Below, piece after piece: positions 41,078-50,277 of a stretch of 64,000 nt of DNA. Numbering within the stretch: the stretch's first letter is position 1; each line of letters begins with the position of its first letter. Under the pieces are notes generated by a model that did no database searches, was not told where the DNA came from, and worked only from the letters and a program-made list of their open reading frames with translations. The stretch is from Oscillospiraceae bacterium (lineage in GTDB: Bacteria > Bacillota > Clostridia > Oscillospirales > Ruminococcaceae). Where the stretch lies: NCBI GenBank assembly GCA_017461565.1, contig JAFTXQ010000006.1:55082-119081 (forward strand). Direction: 5' to 3'. The position numbers and the translations under genes were made by a program.

Positions 41078-43675
41078 TTACAGAGTGTCCTTAAGGTCCT
41101 TAACAAACAGCAGTGCGTCCATTGGACTCATGGAATTTATATCCGCACCCCTTAACCTTGCTATCGCATTCTGCTCGTTTATAGCACTGAAGCTGAACTG
41201 GTTTTCTGCGGTGTTTTCCAGCGTTTCGGCGAGCTTTGTCTTGCCCATTACCTCAAGGCCCTTGAGCTCTTCCTTGGCACGGGAGATGACCTTCTGCGGG
41301 ATGCCCGCAAGCTTCGCCACCTCGATGCCGTAGCTGTCATCCGTGCCGCCCTCCACTATCTTGTGCAGGAATCTGATATCGTCGCCACGCTTTGATACTG
41401 CAACGCTGAAATTCCGTATTCCATCGTATTCTTTTTCCATGGAGATAAGCTCGTGATAGTGGGTAGCAAACAGGGTCTTACAGCCGATATTCTTGCCGCT
41501 GATGTATTCGGCCACCGCCTTTGCGATGGATATTCCGTCGAATGTAGAGGTGCCGCGTCCTATTTCGTCAAGGATGACAAGACTCTTTCTGGTCGCATTT
41601 TTAAGGATGTCGGCAACCTCGTTCATCTCCACCATAAAGGTGGACTGACCGCTTGTAAGATCGTCCGAAGCTCCCACACGGGTGAATATCTTGTCCACCA
41701 CGCCTATCTTTGCGTATCTTGCAGGCACGAAACAGCCTATCTGCGCCATAAGCACGATGATAGCGGTCTGGCGCATGAAGGTGGATTTACCCGACATATT
41801 GGGCCCTGTGATTATGATAAGCCTGCTGTCGTTGAGGTCAAGATATGTGTCGTTGGGAGTAAAGGGCCTGTCCGTCATCATCTTTTCGATAACGGGATGG
41901 CGGCCGTCCTTGATGTCGATGATGCTGTCAAGAGTTATCTCGGGTTTTACATATCCGTTTTCTATCGATACATTTGCGAAGCTGCACAGCGCATCCGCCT
42001 CCGATACAGCCTCTGCGGCACGGTGGATTACCTCCAGGCGGGTGCCGATGTAATCACGCACCTCGGAGAATACAGCCTGCTCAAGTGCGAGTATCCTGTC
42101 GTTTGCGCCCAGTATCTCGCCCTCGATCTTTTTAAGCTCATCAGTAATATAACGCTCGCCGCCTGTTAAAGTCTGCTTTCTTATGTAGTGGGCGGGCACA
42201 TCGTTTTTAAAGCTGTTGGACACCTCGATATAGTATCCGAAAACACGGTTGTATCCGACCTTAAGGGTCTTTATACCCGTGGCAGCCTTTTCCTTTTCCT
42301 CTATCTCATGAAGAAGCTCCTTGCCGCCGCCCGCAATAGCACGCAGACGGTCTATCTCCTCGTTGAAGCCATCCTTGATGACGCCGCCGTCCTTTAAGGT
42401 AAGGGGCGGCTCGTCGCTGATGGCATTCTCCACAAGGGACGCAACATCCGCAAGCTCGTCTATTCTGGCATTGATGGAGTTCATAAGCGGCGAATCCGCC
42501 ATTCCTATGCACTGCTTCAGATGCGGCAGACGGCTGCAGGTCTGACCAAGGGCATAGATATCCCTCGGCGAAGCCTTTTTGTACATGACACGGCTCATAA
42601 GTCGCTCCATATCATATATGCCGTCAAGGGCATCGCAGATGTCGTACAGCACCGACGCATTCTTCACAAGACAGTCGACTGCGTCAAGGCGGCGCAGTAT
42701 CTCGGCGGGATTTATCAGCGGCTGCTCAAGCCATGTCTTAAGGCGGCGTTTTCCCATGGAGGTGACGGTCTTGTCCAGCACCCACAGCAGCGAGCCGCGC
42801 TTCTCCTTGTTGCGCATGGTCTCGGTAAGCTCAAGGTTGCGTCGGGTGGTGAGGTTTATCCCCATAAACTCGCCCGAAGCGTGCATCTTGACGCTGACGA
42901 AGCGTTTTACGGTGGCTTTCTGCGTTTCTCCGAAATAGCGGAACATCGCACACAGTGCCTTTGTCACCAACGGCATTTCGGACATCCCTAGCTCGTCTAT
43001 GCTCCTGCCCTCGAACTGGGAGGTTATAACGCTTGTGTCGGAGCTGTCGAAGCTGCTCTCATCCAGTATCTCGCAGATGCACTTTTTCAGCCTGTCACGG
43101 ACAAAGCCGTGGACCTCCTTAAGGGAATGGAAGCTCTGCGGCACAAGCATCTCCACAGGGTCGAAGCGGGAAAGCTCCGATATGATATCCTGCTCCATAA
43201 GCTTACCGCTCTTCTCAAAAACGTGCACCTCGCCCGTGGAGATATCCGCAAACACAAGTGCCGCACTCTTTTCCTTTTCATCGGCGTATACGCAGGCGAT
43301 GTAGTTGTTGGTCTCCTCGCTGAGCATACTTGCCTCGATAACGGTGCCTGCCGTAACAAGGCGGATGACATCACGCTCAACAAGTCCCTTGGTGGTGGCA
43401 GGGTCGCTCATCTGCTCGCATATCGCCACCTTGAAGCCCTTGTCGATAAGCTTCTTGATATACACCTCGCTGCTGTGATAAGGAACTCCGCACATAGGCG
43501 AGCCTGCACGGGCTGTCAGCGCAAGCTCCAGCTCACGGGATACTGTTTCTGCATCGCCGAAGAACATCTCATAGAAATCTCCCAGACGGAAGAACAGGAT
43601 GTATTCGCTGTACTTCTCCTTGATATCCAGATACTGCTGAAGCATTGGGGAGATCTTTTCAGGTGTCTGTGCCAT
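41078..43675 (-). CDS. mutS: DNA mismatch repair protein MutS
   Basis: Mismatch sensor. The 866-residue protein starts MAQTPEKISPMLQQYLDIK and shows the mismatch-binding Phe-x-Glu motif (LFFRLGDFYEMFFGDA), Walker A TGPNMSGKSTFMRQ, Walker B LVILDEIGRGTSTFDG and FATHYHEL. The ATG at 43675 follows GAAAGGAA; a longer frame to 43723 has no ribosome site. Gene order miaB-ricA-mutS-mutL parallels Bacillus. Confidence 0.97.
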   Translation of the reverse strand: MAQTPEKISPMLQQYLDIKEKYSEYILFFRLGDFYEMFFGDAETVSRELELALTARAGSPMCGVPYHSSEVYIKKLIDKGFKVAICEQMSDPATTKGLVERDVIRLVTAGTVIEASMLSEETNNYIACVYADEKEKSAALVFADISTGEVHVFEKSGKLMEQDIISELSRFDPVEMLVPQSFHSLKEVHGFVRDRLKKCICEILDESSFDSSDTSVITSQFEGRSIDELGMSEMPLVTKALCAMFRYFGETQKATVKRFVSVKMHASGEFMGINLTTRRNLELTETMRNKEKRGSLLWVLDKTVTSMGKRRLKTWLEQPLINPAEILRRLDAVDCLVKNASVLYDICDALDGIYDMERLMSRVMYKKASPRDIYALGQTCSRLPHLKQCIGMADSPLMNSINARIDELADVASLVENAISDEPPLTLKDGGVIKDGFNEEIDRLRAIAGGGKELLHEIEEKEKAATGIKTLKVGYNRVFGYYIEVSNSFKNDVPAHYIRKQTLTGGERYITDELKKIEGEILGANDRILALEQAVFSEVRDYIGTRLEVIHRAAEAVSEADALCSFANVSIENGYVKPEITLDSIIDIKDGRHPVIEKMMTDRPFTPNDTYLDLNDSRLIIITGPNMSGKSTFMRQTAIIVLMAQIGCFVPARYAKIGVVDKIFTRVGASDDLTSGQSTFMVEMNEVADILKNATRKSLVILDEIGRGTSTFDGISIAKAVAEYISGKNIGCKTLFATHYHELISMEKEYDGIRNFSVAVSKRGDDIRFLHKIVEGGTDDSYGIEVAKLAGIPQKVISRAKEELKGLEVMGKTKLAETLENTAENQFSFSAINEQNAIARLRGADINSMSPMDALLFVKDLKDTL

Positions 43676-43717
43676 TTTCTTACGTTCCTTTCTTTTGTGA
43701 GGTGCATAAATTCGGGC

Positions 43718-43737
43718 GGTCACGGCAAGCCGTGACC
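43718..43737 (-). promoter_or_regulatory. Perfect palindromic hairpin before mutS
   Basis: GGTCACGGC-AA-GCCGTGACC, extendable by CGGG/CCCG, in the 102-nt ricA-mutS gap and ending about 40 nt before the mutS start. No T run follows on the minus strand, so an attenuator, processing site or protein-binding site is possible. Confidence 0.5.
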
Positions 43738-43777
43738 TCTCCCGTATTTCGTTCAGTTGATGCGCAATTGCTTTCTA

Positions 43778-44188
43778 TCAGCCGCAGCCGCCGCAGGTAG
43801 AGCAGCTTCCCGAGCAGGCAGACTCTGTTGCGCAGGTAAGAGGATCATCGCCGTTCAGCGCATGGGAAAGGATGGTGTTCACCTGGCTCATCATCTTATC
43901 CATACCTGCCTTTGCCATGGTGAAATCAGCCATGTGCTCGTTGGTCATAACTGCGTTGTATGCAGCGTGCATCTTTGTATTCAGCTCTGCAAGCTTCTCT
44001 GCGTTCTGCTCCTCCTCGGGCTTTTCCTGCTCCATAGCGAGGTTCTGGCGTATAAGATTGAACTCGCCGATGAGGTCCTGAAGCTCCTCGTCCTCGTCGT
44101 TGTACTTCTTTGCAGTGATATAGTCGATATAGCGCTCATCCTCCTGGATAGCCTTTCCGAGCTGTCTTGCGATCTCAATTACGTTCAT
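43778..44188 (-). CDS. ricA: YlbF/YmcA (Ric complex) family protein
   Basis: 136 residues, mostly helical (Com_YlbF domain), with a C-terminal cluster of five Cys (119, 125, 129, 132, 135). In Bacillus the RicA (YmcA), RicF (YlbF) and RicT complex stimulates mRNA maturation and Spo0A activation and binds iron-sulfur clusters. The location between miaB and mutS matches Bacillus ymcA, whereas the Cys-rich tail is more like YlbF, so this protein may merge both roles. The ATG at 44188 follows AAAGGAG. Symbol assigned by synteny. Confidence 0.8.
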   Translation of the reverse strand: MNVIEIARQLGKAIQEDERYIDYITAKKYNDEDEELQDLIGEFNLIRQNLAMEQEKPEEEQNAEKLAELNTKMHAAYNAVMTNEHMADFTMAKAGMDKMMSQVNTILSHALNGDDPLTCATESACSGSCSTCGGCG

Positions 44189-44208
44189 TCTGGTATTCTC
44201 CTTTAATA

Positions 44209-45606
44209 TTATTTTATTTTTCCTCTCAGCGCCCATGCGAGCGCCTCGGTTATCTCCACGTCAGCAAAGCTGCCGATAAGCTCTTTGCTGCCGTCAAAGT
44301 CAACAATGATGTTCTGCCTGCTCTTGCCTGTGAGAAGTGACGGGTCTGTTCTGCCTTCGCCCTCGCACAGCACACGCAGGGTCTTACCCACATAGTCTTT
44401 GTAGCTGCTGCAGCCGATATTCTGCTGCACGTCAAGCAGCTCCCTGAACCATTTTCCCTTTTCCTCTGCGGAGACGGGGTCTGGCATCTGCGCCGCCTTT
44501 GTTCCGTTTCTCGGGCTGTATATAAAAGTGAAAAGAGAGTCATACCTCACCTGCTCGATGAGGCTTATCGTCTCACGGAAATCCTCGTAGTTCTCTCCGG
44601 GGAAGCCGACGATTATATCCGAGGTAAGCGCCACATCCGGCAGCTTTCCCTTGACGTAATCGATAAGCTCCAGATAATGCTCACGGGTGTAGCCACGGTT
44701 CATAAGCTTAAGGATACGGTTGCTTCCGCTCTGCACAGGGAGATGAAAATGCCGTGTCACCTTTTCGCAGGATGCGATAGTGTCCACAAGCTCCCTTGTT
44801 GCGTCCTTCGGATGGCTGGTCATGTAGCTGATGCGGAACTCGCCATCGATGTCGTTTATGCGCCTCAGCAGCTCCGAGAAGCTTGTACCGATGTTCTTGC
44901 CGTAGCTGTTGACGTTCTGCCCGAGAAGCAGCAGCTCCTTGCAGCCACACTCAATAAGCTCACGACATTCTCTGAGTATATCCTCAGGCTCACGGGAGCG
45001 CTCCCTGCCTCTTACATAGGGAACTATACAATAGGTGCAGAAGTTGTTGCAGCCGTACATTATCGGTATGCTTGCTTTAAGTCTGCTTTCACGTTTCAGC
45101 GGCAGACCCTCGGCTATAACGCCGTCGCAGTCGGGGATGGATATCTGTCGCTTACGGGTGGTCAGTGCCTCGTAGATTATCTGAGGCATGGTGTGCAGCA
45201 CGTGGGTTCCGAAAATGATATCCACATTCGGATAGCTGCGGCGCATTTTCGCTGTGATATGCTCCTGCTGCACCATGCAGCCACACACTCCTATAAGCAT
45301 ATCGGGGTTCTGCTTCTTCGCCTTTTTAAGTGCGCCTACGTTGCCGAACACTCTGTCCTCTGCGTTTTCACGAACCGCACAGGTGTTGTACAGCACCAGG
45401 TCAGCGCCCTCGGGGCTTTCAGAGAAGCCGTAGCCCATCTGTGCAAGCATTCCCTTTATCTTCTCGCCGTCGCTTACGTTCTGCTGACAGCCGAAGCTGT
45501 GGACATGGGCTATCGGAGGACACTCACGCTGTGCGTTGATCCCCGCCACCTTGTCCATATATTCGCGCTGTACCGCAAGCTCGGCGGCAGTTATTTTCGT
45601 TGTCAT
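44209..45606 (-). CDS. miaB: tRNA-2-methylthio-N6-dimethylallyladenosine synthase
   Basis: Radical SAM methylthiotransferase acting on i6A37 of tRNAs. The 465-residue protein has the UPF0004 cysteines (HSFGCQQNVSDGE, YNTCAVRENAEDRVFG, GVCGCMVQQ), the radical SAM motif GCNNFCTYCIVPYVRGRERSR and a C-terminal TRAM domain. The ATG at 45606 follows AAGGAAG. It sits 28 nt after the comF stop codon. Confidence 0.96.
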   Translation of the reverse strand: MTTKITAAELAVQREYMDKVAGINAQRECPPIAHVHSFGCQQNVSDGEKIKGMLAQMGYGFSESPEGADLVLYNTCAVRENAEDRVFGNVGALKKAKKQNPDMLIGVCGCMVQQEHITAKMRRSYPNVDIIFGTHVLHTMPQIIYEALTTRKRQISIPDCDGVIAEGLPLKRESRLKASIPIMYGCNNFCTYCIVPYVRGRERSREPEDILRECRELIECGCKELLLLGQNVNSYGKNIGTSFSELLRRINDIDGEFRISYMTSHPKDATRELVDTIASCEKVTRHFHLPVQSGSNRILKLMNRGYTREHYLELIDYVKGKLPDVALTSDIIVGFPGENYEDFRETISLIEQVRYDSLFTFIYSPRNGTKAAQMPDPVSAEEKGKWFRELLDVQQNIGCSSYKDYVGKTLRVLCEGEGRTDPSLLTGKSRQNIIVDFDGSKELIGSFADVEITEALAWALRGKIK

Positions 45607-45634
45607 ATATCGCTTCCTTTTGCAGATACCTGCC

Positions 45635-46285
45635 TTATTTTGTTTTTGCAAATGTGAGAGCGTAGACCTGCTTTGCACCTGCTTCTTTCAGAAGTGAAGC
45701 TATTGCAGATACAGTCGCTCCTGTTGTCGAAACATCATCGACTATCAGTATAATTTTATTTTCGATATACTTTTTGTTGACGATTTTATATGAATTCCGG
45801 GCGTTTTCGAGCCTTTCTCTACGATTCAGCAGCTTCTGCTCCTTTTTGACTGCCAATGCTTTTATAACACGACGGTATGGTTTTTTCGCCCTTTTTGATA
45901 TATCCTTTGCTATCAGTTCCGCATGGGCATATCCAAGCTGGAGTCTTCGCCTGAACGATCCCGATACTGCTGTGATGAGATCTGCTTTTTCTAGCATCTC
46001 TCCGCCGAACTCCGCCATAAACACGGCAAATGCCTGCGGTGCATGGATATAATGTCCGTTTTTCATGCGCAGCACCGCACCTCTCGCAAGACCGTCATAA
46101 TAACAGCATGAGATCATTCCGTCAAGCGGCTGTGGCGCTTCTGGTTGTACCTCGATAAAGGGCAGCTTGCTGCGGCACTCATCGCACCAGTATTCCGTCA
46201 TTCCCACTACCATATCGCAGAACGGACACCTGTTCGGGAACAAGAGAGATATCGCCGCATGGCGCAATTCATGTCCGTTATACAA
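45635..46285 (-). CDS. comFC: ComF-family phosphoribosyltransferase-like protein
   Basis: 216 residues with an N-terminal zinc finger (CPFCDMVVG...WCDEC) and a C-terminal phosphoribosyltransferase fold with the PRPP loop ILIVDDVSTTGATVSAIA. Family members help bring in transforming DNA. The middle motif is divergent (AVSGSFRRRLQLGYAHAELIAK instead of the usual VP...R..RGFNQ), so substrate binding may differ. It overlaps recD2 by 8 nt; the helicase ComFA is not adjacent. Confidence 0.88.
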   Translation of the reverse strand: MYNGHELRHAAISLLFPNRCPFCDMVVGMTEYWCDECRSKLPFIEVQPEAPQPLDGMISCCYYDGLARGAVLRMKNGHYIHAPQAFAVFMAEFGGEMLEKADLITAVSGSFRRRLQLGYAHAELIAKDISKRAKKPYRRVIKALAVKKEQKLLNRRERLENARNSYKIVNKKYIENKIILIVDDVSTTGATVSAIASLLKEAGAKQVYALTFAKTK

Positions 46286-48485
46286 AATGATCCTCCAGCA
46301 TCGGTCTTAAGCAACTGAATCTCTGCATTCGACGGTCATTCTCTACCATGCTCTGTATTTTTCGACCCGTTCCGATTACTATAAGTATATTTTTTGCTCG
46401 TGTCACCGCAGTGTATAACAAATTGCGGTATGTAAGCTTATCCATTCCATTGGGAAGAGGGATTATCACTGCGGGATACTCGCTGCCCTGACTCTTGTGG
46501 ATAGTAACGGCATAGGCGTGCTCGATGCGTTTGAGCATATCGCTGTCGTATATAGCGATACGCCCGTCGAAATCTATCACGATACGGTCGTTGGCACGGT
46601 CCGCTTCATTTACTATACCCATGTCGCCATTGAAGATACCGTGAGACTTTTCAGCACCTCTGCGCCATTCAACATCATAATCGTTCTTGGTCTGCATGAT
46701 CTTATCGCCTGTGCGGAAGAGCTGGTTGAAAAACTTCAGCTCCTGCTTGCTTTTTGAGGGCGGATTCAATGCAAGCTGTAAGGACTGATTGAGATTCTGT
46801 GTTCCCACTGTGCCTATTTTCGAGGGGCAAAGCACCTGTATATCCTCAAAAGGTGAATAGCCGTAGGTGTTGGGAAGCCTTGTCTTGCAAAGCTCTATCA
46901 CAAGTCGGAGCGTATCCTCCTCGCTTTCGGTCGGCATGAAGAAGAAATCATTCTTCCTGTCGTTAAGCACAGGCATCTCACCACGGACTATCCTGTGGGC
47001 ATTGGTGACGATGAGGCTCTCTGCCGCCTGACGGAATATCTCCTTAAGCTCCACCGCAGGGACACGTCCGCTTGCGATAAGGTCACGCAGGATGTTTCCT
47101 GCTCCCACCGATGGCAGCTGATTGCTGTCGCCCACCATGACCAGGCGGGTGCGGCTCTTTACCGCTTTCAGCAGCGAACACATCAGCATCGTATCCACCA
47201 TGGACATCTCGTCTATCACCAGCACGTCGCAGGAAAGCGGATTTTCCTCGCACCGTTTGAAGCCGCTGCCGCTGCTGCCGAAATCCACCTCCAGCAGTCT
47301 GTGTATGGTCTGGGCAGGCGCACCCGTAAGGTCAGCCATGCGCTTTGCCGCCCTGCCCGTAGGCGCAGCGAGCTTTATTTTCAGTCCACGCTGCTTACAC
47401 AATGCGATAACGGCGTTAAGTGTAGTGGTCTTGCCCGTTCCCGGACCGCCTGTCAGGATAAAAACGTGATTGTTCATGCAGCCGTTTATCGCTTCACGCT
47501 GAAGCGCTTCGTACTGTATGCCCTCGGTCCACTCTATTGCGGCTATCTCCTCGGAGTAGTCCACATCCCCGCCGTCGGTGCGCTTTATCATCTCGGCAAG
47601 CTTTTCTGCGATATACTGCTCGGCATGATAGTATTCCGAAAGGAAAACATATCTGTCATCGTACTTGTCGTCAACGACTATATCGCCCCTGTTTTCGGCT
47701 ATACTTATGCCGTCCCAGAACGACGCCTCGCTTATTTCAAGCTCGTAGCATACCGTTTCGGAAAGAGTATTTTCGCTTATGCAGGTATGGCCGTTTGCTG
47801 CATTCATCCTGAGGCACCATATAATTCCCGCAAGGATGCGCTCCTCGCTGTTCTTCGGGATGCCAAGAGATTCGGCAAGCCTGTCCGCCTCTTTAAAGGG
47901 AAGCTCTATACCATTTTCGCACATTATGTAGGGATTCTGCTTTATAACTTCCAGCGTCCTGCCCTCGTACTGCTTCCAGACGGAAGCCACTGCGATGGGC
48001 TGTATGCCGTATTTAGAAAAGTACGTCATAGCCTTGCGGAGTCCCGTTATCTTGTTGAACTCCTTACCGATAGAGAGCGCCCTTTCGGTGGTGATACCCT
48101 TTATCGCCGCAAGCTTTACCGAGTCGTTCTCCATTATCTCGAGGGTATCCTCACCGAATGCGGTAACGATACGCTTCGCCACCGCAGGACCTATGCCTGC
48201 GATAACGCCCGAGCCGAGGTATTTCCGTATCGCGTCCTTGCTTTTCGGGAGCGAGCGTTCAAACACCTCCGCCTTGAACTGGCGTCCGTATTTCGGGGAG
48301 TTGACGTAGTCGCCCCAGAGAGTAAGCTCCTCGCCCTCGTGAACGTCGCCAAGCATACCCACGGCGGTTACGAGCTGATTATTCACGTCCATATCCAGCA
48401 CGACATAACCATTATCCTCGTTATAGAACACGATGTCCTCCACCGTGCCGCATATCGACAGCAGTGCGCTGTTTTCAAAAGCCAT
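46278..48485 (-). CDS. recD2: RecD2-type ATP-dependent DNA helicase
   Basis: 5'-3' superfamily 1B helicase that works without RecBC. The 735-residue protein has an N-terminal OB-like domain, a helix-hairpin-helix region (LGSGVIAGIGPAVAKRIVTAFGEDTLEIM), Walker A LTGGPGTGKTTTLNAV, Walker B VLVIDEMSMVD, VGDSNQLPSVGAG, and motif VI VTIHKSQGSEY..VI..LYTAVTRA. The ATG at 48485 follows GGAGGTG; the in-frame GTG at 48494 is part of that ribosome site. Confidence 0.95.
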   Translation of the reverse strand: MAFENSALLSICGTVEDIVFYNEDNGYVVLDMDVNNQLVTAVGMLGDVHEGEELTLWGDYVNSPKYGRQFKAEVFERSLPKSKDAIRKYLGSGVIAGIGPAVAKRIVTAFGEDTLEIMENDSVKLAAIKGITTERALSIGKEFNKITGLRKAMTYFSKYGIQPIAVASVWKQYEGRTLEVIKQNPYIMCENGIELPFKEADRLAESLGIPKNSEERILAGIIWCLRMNAANGHTCISENTLSETVCYELEISEASFWDGISIAENRGDIVVDDKYDDRYVFLSEYYHAEQYIAEKLAEMIKRTDGGDVDYSEEIAAIEWTEGIQYEALQREAINGCMNNHVFILTGGPGTGKTTTLNAVIALCKQRGLKIKLAAPTGRAAKRMADLTGAPAQTIHRLLEVDFGSSGSGFKRCEENPLSCDVLVIDEMSMVDTMLMCSLLKAVKSRTRLVMVGDSNQLPSVGAGNILRDLIASGRVPAVELKEIFRQAAESLIVTNAHRIVRGEMPVLNDRKNDFFFMPTESEEDTLRLVIELCKTRLPNTYGYSPFEDIQVLCPSKIGTVGTQNLNQSLQLALNPPSKSKQELKFFNQLFRTGDKIMQTKNDYDVEWRRGAEKSHGIFNGDMGIVNEADRANDRIVIDFDGRIAIYDSDMLKRIEHAYAVTIHKSQGSEYPAVIIPLPNGMDKLTYRNLLYTAVTRAKNILIVIGTGRKIQSMVENDRRMQRFSCLRPMLEDHFV

Positions 48486-48530
48486 GGGTATCACCTCCTC
48501 CGTAAGCGCACCATAAGGCTGCGCAGTATA

Positions 48531-48662
48531 TCATCTGTCGTTTCGTTTATTCTTGTCGATGTGCCGCCTGTCCCTCAGAAGCTCCTCCGCCGCATATCTC
48601 AGCAGCATGACAAGCCCGAATATCGACAGGAACATCCACGAAAGCACATACAGGAACTCCAT
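48531..48662 (-). CDS. 43-residue membrane microprotein
   Basis: MEFLYVLSWMFLSIFGLVML, one transmembrane helix, then a charged tail (RYAAEELLRDRRHIDKNKRNDR). A strong AAGGAGG lies 8 nt upstream of the ATG at 48662, and the gene fits neatly between its neighbours (46 nt after one stop codon, 45 nt before recD2). The longer in-frame extension has no ribosome site. Not recognised; conservation in relatives would confirm it. Confidence 0.7.
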   Translation of the reverse strand: MEFLYVLSWMFLSIFGLVMLLRYAAEELLRDRRHIDKNKRNDR

Positions 48663-48708
48663 ATACACCGCCTCCTTACGGCAGTATATGCGGATGGATC
48701 CTGTTTTG

Positions 48709-49239
48709 CTATTCTTCCTGTAACGCTGCCATGAATATGGTGGAAACGGCAGGAAGTAAGGGTGTAGCGGGATACCACGGAAAAATTGCGGCGACCAATG
48801 GGGTGATTGTGCCTGTAGAAATAAGTGCGCATACCTCAATCGCTAACACCAAGCCTGTTAAAACTAGCATAGTAGTATATTTCACTTTTGGTTTCAGCTT
48901 TATTAAAAGCATTAATACGCCTATCAACACAAAGCACACTGCTATAAATGTAGTAAGCGGGTCAGCAAAATACACAAACATTGTACTTGCCGCTATTAAA
49001 AACCAATACACGCAAGTCAATGCCATTCGCCTTTTACAAATACACACAAAGAATATCACTGCTGCCACCAGGCACAATGGATCAAGGATATTGATAACAG
49101 TTAGCTTGTGATCCAAGCCCATTGGACCTGATAAATTCACATTGTTGTTCAGATATAAAAAATACAAATAAGCAAATACAGATATTGCTAGATTGATCGC
49201 TGCAATCACTATCGCTGCGATGTAAAGTCCCTTTTTCAT
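48709..49239 (-). CDS. Multipass membrane protein, unknown
   Basis: 176 residues with about five predicted transmembrane helices, beginning MKKGLYIAAIVIAAINLAIS. No motif or family is recognised. It lies 18 nt after prmA. Its base composition is AT-richer than its neighbours (for example 48840-49200), suggesting weak codon selection or later acquisition. Confidence 0.7.
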   Translation of the reverse strand: MKKGLYIAAIVIAAINLAISVFAYLYFLYLNNNVNLSGPMGLDHKLTVINILDPLCLVAAVIFFVCICKRRMALTCVYWFLIAASTMFVYFADPLTTFIAVCFVLIGVLMLLIKLKPKVKYTTMLVLTGLVLAIEVCALISTGTITPLVAAIFPWYPATPLLPAVSTIFMAALQEE

Positions 49240-49257
49240 ACCCTCACCATCAAACGC

Positions 49258-50229
49258 TTACGCCCTCTTAAGCAGTATGCAGTTCCAGCCCTCTTCGTTC
49301 TCCTGGGATGTTACAGCAAAGCCGTTCTCGTTCAGTGCTGCCAGCACCTCGTCAACACGCTCGTCAATAATACCCGAAACGATAAGCTGTGCATCGGGCT
49401 TCATGAAGCGTGCGAAAATGCTGCTCATAGCTATGATGACATCAGCCACGATATTCGCACAGACCACATCATAGCCTGTGCCGATCTTTTCGCACAGTGC
49501 CTCGTCATCGATGACGTTTCCGCAGTACGCCTTGTATTTATCAGCGGAGATGTTGTTCTTCTCCACATTTTCGGAGGCGGTCTTTACCGCATTCTCGAAG
49601 ATATCGCACATGGTTATCTCAGCCGCACCGAAAAGCATGGAGGCTATCGATAGGATACCGCTGCCGCAGCCGAGGTCAAGCACACGCTCGCCACCCTTGA
49701 TGACGTTCTCCAGAGTTTCCATAACGAGCTTTGTGGTGTGGTGTTGTCCCGTACCGAAGGTAGACGCAGGGTCTATCTCCAGTATCTTGTCGCCGTCCCC
49801 TGCCTCGACATCCTCCCAGGAGGGCTTTACGACAAGGCTCTTTCCGACACGGAAGGGCTTGTAGTATTTCTTCCAGTTATTCGCCCAGTCTTCTTCCTTT
49901 ACGTTTGCGTACTCCATGCGGATGTTGCCGTAGTAGCCATCGGCGTTGTTTGCCTTGTATTCCTCGACAAGGGACTTGATGGCGGCGCTCATCTCTGCAC
50001 CCTGTGCGTTGTCGTGAACGTAAAGAGTGATGTGCGGCTCGACTGTCTTGAGTCCCATAAGCTCATCGTCAACATAGTCCCAGTTAGCGTCCTTGTCAGC
50101 GAGGAAATCCTCGAAATCCGCACTGTCGCTGATGATGAAGCCTGTGATACCGTAATCCGTCAGCGCACCTGTGATGCCGTCTATCGCCTGGGACGATGTG
50201 TAGATATCGATCTGTATAAAGTTATCCAT
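49258..50229 (-). CDS. prmA: Ribosomal protein L11 methyltransferase
   Basis: Trimethylates L11. The 323-residue protein has an N-terminal ferredoxin-like substrate domain, the family segment DPASTFGTGQHHTTKL, SAM motif VLDLGCGSGILSIASMLFGA and DVVCANIVADVI. CGGAGGT precedes the ATG. It heads the eleven-gene minus-strand run. The promoter lies about 175 nt upstream, separated from the gene by palindromic element B. Confidence 0.95.
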   Translation of the reverse strand: MDNFIQIDIYTSSQAIDGITGALTDYGITGFIISDSADFEDFLADKDANWDYVDDELMGLKTVEPHITLYVHDNAQGAEMSAAIKSLVEEYKANNADGYYGNIRMEYANVKEEDWANNWKKYYKPFRVGKSLVVKPSWEDVEAGDGDKILEIDPASTFGTGQHHTTKLVMETLENVIKGGERVLDLGCGSGILSIASMLFGAAEITMCDIFENAVKTASENVEKNNISADKYKAYCGNVIDDEALCEKIGTGYDVVCANIVADVIIAMSSIFARFMKPDAQLIVSGIIDERVDEVLAALNENGFAVTSQENEEGWNCILLKRA

Positions 50230-50277
50230 AGTTACCTCCGTATGTCATCGTGCAATATTTGTCCATAATGATCTAGG

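Noticed and set aside
46995-48734. A 579-codon plus-strand open frame over recD2
   Set aside because: It overlaps a clear helicase gene in full; the translation is His/Arg/Leu-rich without motifs.
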